Part shown: piece after piece, positions 19,120 through 27,799 of the stretch
Numbering within the stretch: position 1 is the first letter of the stretch
Layout of the letters: each line of letters starts with the position of its first letter
Assembly (NCBI RefSeq): GCF_943373825.1
Contig: NZ_CALSBP010000002.1
Coordinates: forward strand, 434,001 to 498,000
Reading direction: 5' to 3'
Origin: Aquimarina spinulae
GTDB taxonomy: Bacteria; Bacteroidota; Bacteroidia; Flavobacteriales; Flavobacteriaceae
Length of the DNA stretch: 64,000 nt
The notes under the pieces: model-generated
What the model saw: the letters and a program-made list of their open reading frames with translations, nothing else
What the model was told of the DNA's origin: nothing
The model's database searches: none
Translations under genes and position numbers: made by a program

Positions 19120-20394
19120 ATGAATTGGAATAAGCTTAGAAAAACTCTAGGGCCTGGAATTTTGTTTGCAAGTACCGCAATAGGCGTTTCTCATTTGGTT
19201 CAAAGCACACGTGCAGGAGCTAATTATGGTTTTACACTCTTAATTGTTATCATCATTACCAACATTTTAAAATTTCCTTTCTTTGAATATGGTGCCAGAT
19301 ATGCTAACGCAACAGGAGAGAGCCTTATAGATGGATACAAGAGGTTAGGTAAATTTGCTTTATGGATTTACTTTTTAGTTACTATATCATCTATGTTTTT
19401 TGTTACCGCTGCCGTAAGTTTAGTAACAGCTGGTTTTATGGATAACCTTTTTGAGGTATCTACACTTTGGCCTTCTTTCAAATTATTTCCTATTACACTC
19501 GTTTTTTTAGTATCCTTTGGCGTGCTGGCCTTTGGAAAGTTTAACGTACTAGATAGTATCATTAAAATAGTAGGATTCCTATTATTTATTTCTACTATAA
19601 TTGCCTTTGTAATGACCCTTAGTAAGGGTCAAGCAATACAGATAAAAAGTTTTGTTCCTCCAGATATTTTTGATGATACAGGAATTTTATTTCTAATCGC
19701 ATTAATGGGATGGATGCCAACAGCTTTGGATTTATCCACTTGGATCAGTCTATGGGCGATAGAAAAAATAAAATCGACAAAATATCATCCAACACTTAAA
19801 GAAGCATTATTCGATTTCAATCTAGGGTATTGGATCTCAGCTTTTCTAGCCATCTGCTTTTTGATTCTTGGAGCATATCTTGTATATGGAACCGGAAAAA
19901 CACTTCCTAAAGATAGTGTAGGGTTTGCCGGCGATATAATTGAGTTATATACTACTACTATAGGAAATTGGAGTTACTTAATTATTGCTATTTCTTCTTT
20001 TTCAATTATGCTAGGAACAAGCTTAGGAGTCTTTGATGGGTATGCAAGAACACTACAACAGACTACAAAGTTAATATTCTCATCAAAAACCAATAACAAT
20101 ATAGTACAGAAACCCAGGCTACTATACCTTGGTTCGTTGTTTATTCTAGCCATAGGATCGTTCTCAATTACAGTTTTCTTTAGAGGGCAGTTTAAAGCTC
20201 TTATTGATCTGGCAACTACCATATCTTTCTTAATAGCTCCTCTAATCGCCCTTGCTAATTTTAAGTTAGTTAGTAAAAAATATATTAGCAAAGAAGCAAC
20301 CCCAAAACCATTTATGAAATTGATTAGTTATCTCGGAATTTTATTTCTAACAGGTTTTGCTCTATTTTATTTCTATATTAAATTTTTAAAATAA
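19120..20394 (+). CDS. Nramp-family divalent metal transporter, non-canonical
   Basis: The 424-residue protein has about eleven membrane segments and aligns with Nramp from its first motif (LGPGILFAS). The usual metal ligands are changed. Where Nramp has DPGN in helix 1 this protein has G22-V-S-H25, and where helix 6 has MPH it has M199-P-T201. The methionine is kept but the Asp, Asn and His are lost. Classical Mn/Fe transport coupled to protons through the Asp therefore cannot be assumed. Such divergent Nramp-like clades are known in bacteria. It lies 135 bp downstream of the TonB receptor, past a terminator, which suggests but does not prove a shared role in metal supply. Confidence 0.85.
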   Translation: MNWNKLRKTLGPGILFASTAIGVSHLVQSTRAGANYGFTLLIVIIITNILKFPFFEYGARYANATGESLIDGYKRLGKFALWIYFLVTISSMFFVTAAVSLVTAGFMDNLFEVSTLWPSFKLFPITLVFLVSFGVLAFGKFNVLDSIIKIVGFLLFISTIIAFVMTLSKGQAIQIKSFVPPDIFDDTGILFLIALMGWMPTALDLSTWISLWAIEKIKSTKYHPTLKEALFDFNLGYWISAFLAICFLILGAYLVYGTGKTLPKDSVGFAGDIIELYTTTIGNWSYLIIAISSFSIMLGTSLGVFDGYARTLQQTTKLIFSSKTNNNIVQKPRLLYLGSLFILAIGSFSITVFFRGQFKALIDLATTISFLIAPLIALANFKLVSKKYISKEATPKPFMKLISYLGILFLTGFALFYFYIKFLK

Positions 20395-20552
20395 ATGCCT
20401 TGATCAGTTCTCTATATTATTTTTAAAACGATTTATCAATCTGTATTTTATATATTTTAAGAGAAGCACATAGAACCTTTACTTTATGATCAGAATCATA
20501 AAACTATAGCCCTTCCTTGAAATATCTTTGAATAACACTAAAAATAATTGTT

Positions 20553-20834
20553 ATGTATTCGAAGTTATTAAAGGATTTTAAAGAAATGTATATGGCATAT
20601 ATTCCATTAATGATTATTCTTTCCAGTTGTTTAGGATCTGTTGCAGCAATGTACATTCTTATGCAGGAGAGATCTTTTTCGCAAGTCGTTCAATTATCTC
20701 TTTGCGTAATCATTTGTATGGCATTTAATGCATCTATTCTAGCTCAAATGAAAGCTAAATTTGTATTCAATCTATTAATTGCAAGTCTGGTAATTAATAC
20801 TCTTTTAGTATTGCTAAACATCGCCTTTTATTAA
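20553..20834 (+). CDS. Small integral membrane protein, unknown
   Basis: The 93-residue product consists almost entirely of three predicted membrane segments (about 14-36, 43-64 and 68-90). It has very few charged residues in between (MQERSFSQ, KAK). No family is recognised. It lies 42 bp upstream of the truncated haemoglobin gene on the same strand, so co-transcription is likely. A role connected with oxygen or nitric oxide chemistry is only a guess from context. Confidence 0.65.
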   Translation: MYSKLLKDFKEMYMAYIPLMIILSSCLGSVAAMYILMQERSFSQVVQLSLCVIICMAFNASILAQMKAKFVFNLLIASLVINTLLVLLNIAFY

Positions 20835-20876
20835 TATGAATAGGAAACTATGTGACTTCTTAGAACAAAAAAGCAA

Positions 20877-21296
20877 ATGAAAGTGATTCCTAAAAATGAT
20901 ATCAGAAATAGAGATGACGTTGCAACGCTAGTTTCTATATTTTATAAAAAAATCAGAAAAGAAGAGCACTTAGGCCCTATTTTTAATCATATGATAAAAG
21001 ATTGGGACAAACATTTAGATAGACTCACCGATTTTTGGGAAACCAACCTCTTATTTGTTCCAAAATTTAAAGGAAATCCAATTGAAGTTCATAAACAAGT
21101 AGATCGAACATTTAATCATAGCATTACAAATGTACATTTCTGGATATGGTTACAACTATGGATCACGACAATAGACGACCTTTTTGAAGGTGAACTCGCT
21201 ACTTTAGCTAAAAATCGCGCCAGAAAAATGAGCACAACATTATTCGTAAAAATGTTTCAGGACAGACCTTCTCAAAAAATGGTCCCTAACAAATAA
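20877..21296 (+). CDS. Group III truncated haemoglobin
   Basis: This 139-residue haem protein carries the group III pattern: N-terminal DIRNRDDVATLVSIFY with the B-helix tyrosine Y23, LGPIFNHMIKDWDKHLDRLTDFW (32-54), and the F-helix HFWIWLQLW with H87 as likely proximal haem ligand. Group III globins bind oxygen and nitric oxide, and in Campylobacter influence microaerobic respiration. The exact role here is unknown. The gene ends one base before the stop of the convergent ytxJ gene. Confidence 0.9.
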   Translation: MKVIPKNDIRNRDDVATLVSIFYKKIRKEEHLGPIFNHMIKDWDKHLDRLTDFWETNLLFVPKFKGNPIEVHKQVDRTFNHSITNVHFWIWLQLWITTIDDLFEGELATLAKNRARKMSTTLFVKMFQDRPSQKMVPNK

Positions 21297-21297
21297 T

Positions 21298-21693
21298 TTA
21301 TACAAATTGATGCAATACCTGAGGTGTAATCGCACTATGCGAAGAATGATGCACCATAACACCATTTCTTATAACAATAAATTGTGGTGATTCGTGGAAT
21401 ACCTGAAATTTTGCAGCTACTTCTGCAGATACATCACGATGATTCAACAAATCAAGATAATACAAATCTATTTGATCTTCTGTAACATCAAAACTGCTTT
21501 CAAAATTACGAATCACCATTCTACTAATACCACAACGAGTCGAATGTTTAAAAATAGCCTGCGTTTTAGTCTTTGATGCCTTTGCAATTTCCTCTAATTG
21601 CGAAATAGAATTAAGCACTTGCCATGGCAAAGCTTGTTTTTCTTGCTTAGGTTCTTTCTCTTCTGATCCAAATAATTTACCAAATATTCCCAT
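21298..21693 (-). CDS. ytxJ: YtxJ-family monothiol bacilliredoxin-like protein
   Basis: The 131-residue protein has a thioredoxin fold with a single active-site cysteine, C54, in KHSTRCGIS. This is the signature of YtxJ (BrxC-type) proteins that remove bacillithiol from protein mixed disulphides. A charged N-terminal extension (EEKEPKQEKQ, 11-20) precedes the domain. The other bacillithiol genes (bshA/B/C) are not in this window. The gene is divergent from clpB and convergent with the globin gene. Confidence 0.88.
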   Translation of the reverse strand: MGIFGKLFGSEEKEPKQEKQALPWQVLNSISQLEEIAKASKTKTQAIFKHSTRCGISRMVIRNFESSFDVTEDQIDLYYLDLLNHRDVSAEVAAKFQVFHESPQFIVIRNGVMVHHSSHSAITPQVLHQFV

Positions 21694-21761
21694 TTTTTTT
21701 CCTTAATTCAAATTATCACAAACATAGTCAAATGATTTTTAAAATTGACTATAATCATATA

Positions 21762-21788
21762 TTGGTCGTAACAAAATTCGTAACTTTA
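21762..21788 (+). promoter_or_regulatory. Possible clpB promoter
   Basis: TTG at 21762-21764, a 16-nt spacer, then TAACTTTA at 21781-21788 resemble the Bacteroidota -33/-7 pair with one mismatch in the -7 box. No CIRCE or other heat-shock operator is visible. Confidence 0.35.
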
Positions 21789-21896
21789 CATTGCGTCAAA
21801 AAGTCAGCAAAACCAAGCGATCGCAAGACATTTTGGCACATTACTAAAGTAGGAATGTTATTTGATTCTCTACTAGAAAACTCAAAATAAGAGACT

Positions 21897-24497
21897 ATGA
21901 ATTTTAATAATTTCACTATAAAATCACAAGAAGCCATACAACAAGCTCAACAGCTTGCACAAGGTTTTGGACATCAACAAATAGAAAATGAACACATTTT
22001 TAAAGCCATTTTTAATGTAGATGAAAATGTACTTCCATTTTTGCTAAAAAAGCTAAATGTTAACCTCGATCTTTTACAACAAGTTCTCGATAGTACACTA
22101 GAAAGTTTTCCTAAAGTTTCTGGTGGAGAATTACAGCTATCAAGAGAAGCAGGAAAGTCACTAAATGAAGCAAGTATTATTGCCAAAAAGATGAACGACG
22201 AGTATGTTTCTATTGAACATCTGGTGATTGCCATTTTTAAATCTAAAAGTAAGATTGCGCAAATCCTAAAAGATCAAGGAGTAACAGAAAAACATTTAAC
22301 CGAAGCTATTAATGAAATTAGAAAAGGCGAACGGGTAACATCACAAAATGCAGAAGAAACCTATCAGGCTCTAAGTAAATATGCCAAAAACCTTAATGAA
22401 ATGGCAGAGAACGGGAAATTAGATCCTGTTATAGGTCGAGATGAAGAAATCCGAAGGATATTGCAAATCCTTTCTCGCCGTACCAAAAACAATCCGATGC
22501 TGGTTGGCGAACCCGGAGTTGGTAAAACTGCTATTGCCGAAGGATTAGCTCATCGAATTATAGCAGGGGATATCCCCGAAAATCTAAAGAATAAACAAAT
22601 TTTTTCTTTAGATATGGGAGCATTAATTGCTGGCGCTAAATTTAAAGGAGAATTTGAAGAACGTCTTAAATCAGTTGTAAAAGAAGTAACTTCTAGCGAC
22701 GGTGACATCGTATTATTTATTGATGAAATCCATACGCTTGTGGGTGCAGGAGGAGGCCAAGGAGCTATGGATGCTGCTAATATCCTAAAACCAGCTTTAG
22801 CAAGAGGAGAACTTCGGGCAATTGGAGCCACAACTCTCGATGAATATCAAAAATATTTTGAAAAAGATAAAGCTCTGGAAAGACGTTTTCAAAAAGTTAC
22901 AGTAGATGAACCGGATACAGAAAGTGCAATATCTATTCTTAGAGGAATTAAAGAAAAATATGAAACACATCATAAAGTACGTATAAAAGACGAAGCTATA
23001 ATCGCTGCGGTAGAATTGTCACAGCGTTATATCACAAACAGGTTTTTACCCGATAAGGCTATTGATTTAATGGATGAAGCTGCTTCTAAATTACGGATGG
23101 AGATTAATTCTAAACCCGAAGAACTCGATGTACTTGATAGAAAAATTATGCAACTCGAAATTGAAATCGAAGCCATAAAACGCGAAGACGATGAAACCAA
23201 GTTAAAAGCACTTAATGGTGATCTTGCAAATATTAAAGAAGAACGTAATGAGATTTTCTCAAAATGGCAAAGCGAAAAGGAAGTTGTAGATGCTATTCAA
23301 AATGCAAAAACAGATATTGAAGAATTTAAACTTGAAGCAGAACGTGCAGAGAGGAATGGAGATTATGGAAAAGTCGCCGAATTGCGATACGGAAAAATAA
23401 AAGAAGCTCAAGAGCGACTGGATGAATTGCAAAAGCAGTTAAACGAACAACAAAGCAAATCTTCGCTTATTAAGGAAGAAGTTACTAATGATGATATTGC
23501 AGAAGTAATAGCAAAATGGACAGGGATACCAGTGACCAAAATGCTACAAAGTGATCGCGAAAAATTATTGGTACTCGAAGAAGAATTACAAAAACGTGTA
23601 ATTGGGCAAATCGAAGCCATACAAGCTGTTAGTGATGCTGTACGAAGAAGTCGTGCAGGTTTACAAGATCAAAAAAAACCAATCGGATCATTCTTATTTC
23701 TAGGAACTACCGGGGTAGGAAAAACAGAATTAGCAAAAGCACTGGCAGAATATCTCTTTAATGATGAAACTGCCATGACCCGAATAGACATGAGTGAATA
23801 TCAGGAACGTCATGCAGTAAGCAGATTAATGGGTGCACCTCCCGGATATGTAGGGTATGATGAAGGTGGACAATTAACCGAAGCTGTTCGAAGAAAACCG
23901 TATTCTGTAGTCTTACTAGATGAGATAGAAAAAGCACATCCAGATACGTTTAATGTGTTATTACAAGTATTGGATGAAGGTCGTTTGACAGATAATAAAG
24001 GTAGAGTTGCCGATTTTAGAAACACTATCATTATCATGACCAGTAATATGGGTAGCCATATTATACAAGAAAAATTTGAAACTATCAAAGATATGGATGC
24101 CGCTATGGAAGCTGCCAAAGTTGAAGTATTAGGGATATTAAAACAATCTGTTCGTCCAGAGTTTTTAAACAGAATAGATGATATCATTATGTTTTCTCCG
24201 CTTACCAAAGCTAATATCAATGAAATTGTAAAGCTTCAGTTAAAGCACGTTTCTAAAATGCTGGCAGAGCAACACATAACTTTGGATGCTACAGAACAAG
24301 CTATAACTTATCTTTCTGAAAGAGGTTTTCAACCAGAATTTGGAGCAAGACCGGTGAAACGCACAATTCAAAAAGAAGTTTTAAATAAACTATCAAAAGA
24401 AATTCTAGCAGGTAAAATTTCTACAGAAAGTGTAATTTTACTCGATGAATTTGATAGCAATCTAGTATTTAGAAATCAGGAAAATTTGGTTTCCTAA
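21897..24497 (+). CDS. clpB: ATP-dependent disaggregase ClpB
   Basis: This 866-residue hexameric chaperone rescues heat-aggregated proteins with DnaK. Domain order is normal: Clp N-domain (1-145), first AAA domain with Walker A GEPGVGKT at 204-211, a coiled-coil M-domain (about 400-525, rich in E/K/R heptads), second AAA domain with Walker A GTTGVGKT at 603-610, and a C-terminal D2-small domain. There is no ClpP-binding IGL loop, so it is a disaggregase and not a protease partner. It is monocistronic with a terminator. Confidence 0.98.
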   Translation: MNFNNFTIKSQEAIQQAQQLAQGFGHQQIENEHIFKAIFNVDENVLPFLLKKLNVNLDLLQQVLDSTLESFPKVSGGELQLSREAGKSLNEASIIAKKMNDEYVSIEHLVIAIFKSKSKIAQILKDQGVTEKHLTEAINEIRKGERVTSQNAEETYQALSKYAKNLNEMAENGKLDPVIGRDEEIRRILQILSRRTKNNPMLVGEPGVGKTAIAEGLAHRIIAGDIPENLKNKQIFSLDMGALIAGAKFKGEFEERLKSVVKEVTSSDGDIVLFIDEIHTLVGAGGGQGAMDAANILKPALARGELRAIGATTLDEYQKYFEKDKALERRFQKVTVDEPDTESAISILRGIKEKYETHHKVRIKDEAIIAAVELSQRYITNRFLPDKAIDLMDEAASKLRMEINSKPEELDVLDRKIMQLEIEIEAIKREDDETKLKALNGDLANIKEERNEIFSKWQSEKEVVDAIQNAKTDIEEFKLEAERAERNGDYGKVAELRYGKIKEAQERLDELQKQLNEQQSKSSLIKEEVTNDDIAEVIAKWTGIPVTKMLQSDREKLLVLEEELQKRVIGQIEAIQAVSDAVRRSRAGLQDQKKPIGSFLFLGTTGVGKTELAKALAEYLFNDETAMTRIDMSEYQERHAVSRLMGAPPGYVGYDEGGQLTEAVRRKPYSVVLLDEIEKAHPDTFNVLLQVLDEGRLTDNKGRVADFRNTIIIMTSNMGSHIIQEKFETIKDMDAAMEAAKVEVLGILKQSVRPEFLNRIDDIIMFSPLTKANINEIVKLQLKHVSKMLAEQHITLDATEQAITYLSERGFQPEFGARPVKRTIQKEVLNKLSKEILAGKISTESVILLDEFDSNLVFRNQENLVS

Positions 24498-24528
24498 TTA
24501 GTCTATAAACGTAATTTTACCTAAAAGC

Positions 24529-24569
24529 AGGGCTATTGGTTTAAAAAAAATCAATAGCTCTATTAGTTT
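24529..24569 (+). terminator. Intrinsic terminator after clpB
   Basis: A 10-bp stem with one wobble pair (24529-24538 with 24552-24561) and an A-rich loop, followed by a T-rich stretch. Confidence 0.65.
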
Positions 24570-24710
24570 TAAACAAAAAAATCAACAATGCTATATTTTG
24601 TTGAGCAGCACATATTACGGTTTTACCGTAGATATTAACAAAATTATTCCTACAATAGTTAATAACTAAATAAAGAAAAAAACAAGGTTTTTAAGTACAT
24701 TGCTTCCTCA

Positions 24711-25358
24711 ATGAGACCAACCATATTATTTGCACTTCTATTAATTTCACACATCTCCCTGGGCCAAAGCAAAAAGGGAGCCTTAGCTGATATTAGAAAT
24801 AAATATCAATTAATCCGAGAATTAGTAGATACCAATACACTTAGACAACATCATACCGACTATTCTTGTAATGAATCTACAGAAAAAGGGTCGCTTACCT
24901 TTTATTATAATGGTACCGAGTTAAAACATATCGTACACACATATACTTTAGGGCATGTAAAATTTAGAGATGAATTTTATATTTGGGATAATCAACTATT
25001 TTTTCAATATGCTATTCATAAGGTTTGGTATAAGGATTATGAAAGAAGTCGTTCTGGTAAGCGCAGATTAGCAGATGTCGTATTAACACTTGAAGAACGC
25101 TTTTATTTTAAAGATAGAAACGTTATAAAATGCCAGTTTAAAGATTTTGAAAATAGGAGTAGTAGTCCAAAAAAAATCAAAACTAACAATATTAGAAACA
25201 TAAATGTAGGATGTGATCAGGCTCAAGTTGCTCTTGAAAAATTTGATCTTTTACTCGATTTTCAAAAAATGAAGATCGAAGATGCTTGTAACCTACCAAA
25301 AAGTATTACCAATACAGAACCTTTGGATCATATTTATGGTAATATCCGCCAGAATTAA
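24711..25358 (+). CDS. Exported hypothetical protein
   Basis: The product is 215 residues with a signal peptide ending near HISLGQS. The mature part has several regular beta-strands alternating with basic and aromatic residues (TLGHVKFRDEFYIWDNQLFFQY). Two cysteines at the start and end of the domain (YSCNES and DACNLP) may pair. No family is recognised and no catalytic motif is seen. It lies between clpB and the TetR gene and appears to be a single gene. Confidence 0.6.
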   Translation: MRPTILFALLLISHISLGQSKKGALADIRNKYQLIRELVDTNTLRQHHTDYSCNESTEKGSLTFYYNGTELKHIVHTYTLGHVKFRDEFYIWDNQLFFQYAIHKVWYKDYERSRSGKRRLADVVLTLEERFYFKDRNVIKCQFKDFENRSSSPKKIKTNNIRNINVGCDQAQVALEKFDLLLDFQKMKIEDACNLPKSITNTEPLDHIYGNIRQN

Positions 25359-25425
25359 AGACTCCCTTTTTTATTAAGTTCGCTTCAGAATATGTTAAAA
25401 TAAAATATTCATTATGTTAAAAAAT

Positions 25426-25439
25426 ATACCGATTGGTAT
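25426..25439. promoter_or_regulatory. TetR operator, copy 1 (autoregulatory)
   Basis: The palindrome ATACC-GATT-GGTAT lies immediately upstream of the -7 box of the tetR gene. The same 14 bp with the same flank occur again before the thioesterase gene. Position and symmetry fit a repressor site. Confidence 0.75.
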
Positions 25440-25446
25440 TTTTTAG

Positions 25447-25454
25447 TATATTTG
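25447..25454 (+). promoter_or_regulatory. Predicted tetR promoter -7 element
   Basis: TATATTTG is a full match to TAnnTTTG and lies 20 bp before the ATG. The palindromic operator ends 7 bp upstream, so a bound repressor would block RNA polymerase. Confidence 0.6.
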
Positions 25455-25474
25455 ACTATATTTTTTAGTAAAAC

Positions 25475-26071
25475 ATGCTTACCAAAGCCGAACAAACTGC
25501 AGAATTTATAATTCAAACCGTTGCTCCTATTTTTAACAAAAATGGATATGCTGCAACAAGTTTGAGTGACATCACCAAAGCTACCGGGCTCACTAAAGGT
25601 GCTATTTATGGCAATTTTAAAAATAAAGAAGAATTAGCTATAGCCGCTTTTAAGATGACCGAAGGAAATATGATTGGTCGAATAGCTGATCATCAAGCTT
25701 TAAGCAAATCACCTATCGAGAAATTATTTTTGGTTACCGACTTTTATCGAAACTATTATAATTTCACTCAAGAGATAGGCGGTTGTCCTGTCCTTAATAT
25801 GGGAGTTGATGCAAAATATCAAATCCCTGTTCTTTTTAAACACGTAAAATCTGCAATCTCTAAAATCCAGAACAATGTTGCTAAACTTATAGATGCCGGA
25901 AAAGAATGTGAAGAAATAAAAGAGGAAGTAGACTCGATGCTATATGCAAAACGATTGTATAGTATGATCACAGGGGCTATTTTTATGACCCATACTATGG
26001 AAGATAATAGCTATTTACTTGAAACCATGGATCAGATAGACACTATGATCCATAAAAACCTAAAACGATAA
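25475..26071 (+). CDS. TetR/AcrR-family transcriptional repressor
   Basis: The 198-residue regulator has an N-terminal helix-turn-helix (about 28-52: TSLSDITKATGLTKGAIYGNFKNKEEL) and an all-helical ligand and dimerisation domain. Two identical palindromes, before this gene and before the thioesterase gene 55 bp downstream, are the obvious operators. The effector is therefore likely a fatty-acyl or related hydrophobic compound; that is inference. Family members with similar layout often control efflux or lipid genes. Confidence 0.92.
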   Translation: MLTKAEQTAEFIIQTVAPIFNKNGYAATSLSDITKATGLTKGAIYGNFKNKEELAIAAFKMTEGNMIGRIADHQALSKSPIEKLFLVTDFYRNYYNFTQEIGGCPVLNMGVDAKYQIPVLFKHVKSAISKIQNNVAKLIDAGKECEEIKEEVDSMLYAKRLYSMITGAIFMTHTMEDNSYLLETMDQIDTMIHKNLKR

Positions 26072-26095
26072 TTATCATTTTTTTTAACTATAAAT

Positions 26096-26109
26096 ATACC
26101 GATTGGTAT
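26096..26109. promoter_or_regulatory. TetR operator, copy 2 (thioesterase gene)
   Basis: ATACC-GATT-GGTAT repeats the copy at 25426 exactly, including the preceding AAT. It lies 16 bp before the thioesterase ATG. Confidence 0.75.
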
Positions 26110-26125
26110 AAAAATAAATTAAATT

Positions 26126-26608
26126 ATGACATTAACTAAAATACCAGAAAGCAAAGCAAAAATAAGGTTTCAGGATTGTGACCCTTTTAACCATCTTAAT
26201 AATGCTGCATATATTAATTATATGATCAATGCACGAGAAGATCAGATCGATCAATACTACAACCTTGATATTTTTAAACTAGCAAAAACCAAAGGCATTA
26301 GTTGGGTAGTAGGTACAAACCAGATTGCTTATTTAAAACCAGCCTTACTAATGGAGAATGTTGTTATTGATTCTCAACTTATACGATATACAGAAAATCA
26401 ATTGCATGTAGAGATCAGAATGTGGAACCATGATAAAACAGAGCTTAAGGCTATATTATGGAGTTCTTTTGTACATTTTAATTTATTACAACAAAAGCGC
26501 TGGAATCACGATCAACAACTCCTGGAACTATTTAAAAATATAATAGAACCCATATCTGCTACTAGTTTTGAAGAAAGAATTTTACAATTAAAACCACAAA
26601 AAGTGTAA
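26126..26608 (+). CDS. Acyl-CoA thioesterase (4HBT hotdog family)
   Basis: The 160-residue protein has the single hotdog-fold signature RFQDCDPFNHLNNAAYINYM (16-35), in which D21 is the expected catalytic Asp, followed by the long helix and five-strand sheet. Family members hydrolyse acyl-CoA thioesters. It has its own copy of the TetR operator just upstream. The regulator and enzyme therefore form a compact unit sensing or adjusting acyl-CoA. Confidence 0.9.
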   Translation: MTLTKIPESKAKIRFQDCDPFNHLNNAAYINYMINAREDQIDQYYNLDIFKLAKTKGISWVVGTNQIAYLKPALLMENVVIDSQLIRYTENQLHVEIRMWNHDKTELKAILWSSFVHFNLLQQKRWNHDQQLLELFKNIIEPISATSFEERILQLKPQKV

Positions 26609-26663
26609 CATTTCCATTTTTTATTCGTCTTAATATAGAACGTAACCATTTAAAACTGGCCAT

Positions 26664-26789
26664 ATGAAATCTTCTGGCGATTTAGGCTCTTCTAATAAAA
26701 GAAGAAGCTCCTATATTTATATAGGATTTTTTATCATTGCTATTCTATCCATGGGTATCGTTATTTGGCAAATGGGAATGTTAGAATAA
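26664..26789 (+). CDS. Small single-pass membrane protein (41 residues)
   Basis: A short reading frame encodes a polar, basic N-terminus (SSNKRRSS) and one hydrophobic helix (about 17-36). Topology would be N-in by the positive-inside rule. It sits between the thioesterase gene and a strong hairpin terminator, 55 bp after the thioesterase stop, so it could be the third gene of that transcript. No homologue is recognised. Support is position, composition and terminator only. Confidence 0.45.
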   Translation: MKSSGDLGSSNKRRSSYIYIGFFIIAILSMGIVIWQMGMLE

Positions 26790-26793
26790 TAGA

Positions 26794-26859
26794 ATCAGGT
26801 ATAAAAAGGTTAATATTATTTTTATAATAGCTATTTTTATACCTGATATTATTTAGTTT
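26794..26859 (+). terminator. Intrinsic terminator
   Basis: A perfect 14-bp stem (26794-26807 with 26834-26847) and an AU-rich loop of 26 nt, followed by ATTATTTAGTTTT. It closes the tetR-thioesterase-small-protein stretch. Confidence 0.7.
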
Positions 26860-26954
26860 TATGTCATAACTTAAGCATAATTTAGAACTTCAACATTTCC
26901 CGAAATAATTATTATGCAGTCCCGTTCGGCCTCTAAGACAATAAACATATACAG

Positions 26955-27467
26955 ATGAAACCTATATTCTTTTTACTTATTTTTCTTTCTTCCTGGGTTA
27001 GTTCTTGTCAAAGTAATACACCTCAACAAGAAGTAACTACTACATATTTTTTAGTTAGACACGCCGAAAAGGATCTTAGCGATCCAAGTAATCGAAATCC
27101 TAAACTTACAGAGGCTGGAAAAATGCGATCAGAAAACTGGGCAAAAATGCTTGTTGATGTACCAGTAGATATGGTATATACAACAGACTATATTAGAACC
27201 AGAAAAACAGCAGAGCCAATTGCCAAAAGTAAAAATTTAGAAATCACTTTATATAACCCTAGAAATTTAAACGATACCGAATTTCAGGAAAAAACCAAAG
27301 GAAAGACCGTTGTGGTTGTTGGCCATAGTAATACAACACCAACCTTTGTTAATAAAATTATTGGTAAAGAAAAGTATAGCTCTATAGATGAAAAAATCTA
27401 TGGCAAGCTATTCATTATAAAAATTACTGGTGATATAATTACCGATACTGTACTAAATATTGATTAG
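26955..27467 (+). CDS. Histidine phosphatase-family lipoprotein
   Basis: The 170-residue protein starts with a lipoprotein-type signal (SSWVSSC, Cys18). It then shows the phosphoglycerate mutase-like catalytic motif LVRHAEK (R35, H36, the phospho-histidine), a second arginine in YIRTRKTAEP, and the second catalytic histidine in VVGHSNTTPT. It is a small, minimal member of the branch-2 histidine phosphatases, located outside the cytoplasm. The substrate is unknown. Confidence 0.88.
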   Translation: MKPIFFLLIFLSSWVSSCQSNTPQQEVTTTYFLVRHAEKDLSDPSNRNPKLTEAGKMRSENWAKMLVDVPVDMVYTTDYIRTRKTAEPIAKSKNLEITLYNPRNLNDTEFQEKTKGKTVVVVGHSNTTPTFVNKIIGKEKYSSIDEKIYGKLFIIKITGDIITDTVLNID

Positions 27468-27799
27468 TTGTTCATAGTTATTTCCTAAAAACTTCATTTA
27501 TAGATTATTATTATTATGCAATATGATGACTTAATCTTTGCATAAAACACGAACGAAATATCTCACATAGCAAAAGTTAAAGTGATACTATTGCCTGTAC
27601 TTTATCGAAAAGTACGATAATCCACTACTACATATTCAAAAAAATAATACTTTCAGAATTATCAATAATTACCTCTTCTTAAAAGCATTTTATTTTAAAA
27701 ATACATCTAAGTAAAATTGAAATAAAAAAGCGTAAGCACTCCTAATTTTACATTAAAAAATAATCAAATTAATATAAACTAATCTTTTAAAACCGAATC
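27468..27799. other. Leader region of the curlin-repeat gene
   Basis: These 332 bp carry no gene that I can support. They contain a symmetrical element GTACTTT-atcga-AAAGTAC (27597-27615) that could be a regulator site, and A-rich tracts near the gene. No full -33/-7 promoter match was found. Confidence 0.45.

Noticed and set aside
23810..24220. Antisense open frames inside clpB (also at 21974-22234, 22550-22831 and 23408-23620)
   Set aside because: They are inside a fully conserved gene, have no start signals and have no recognisable product.
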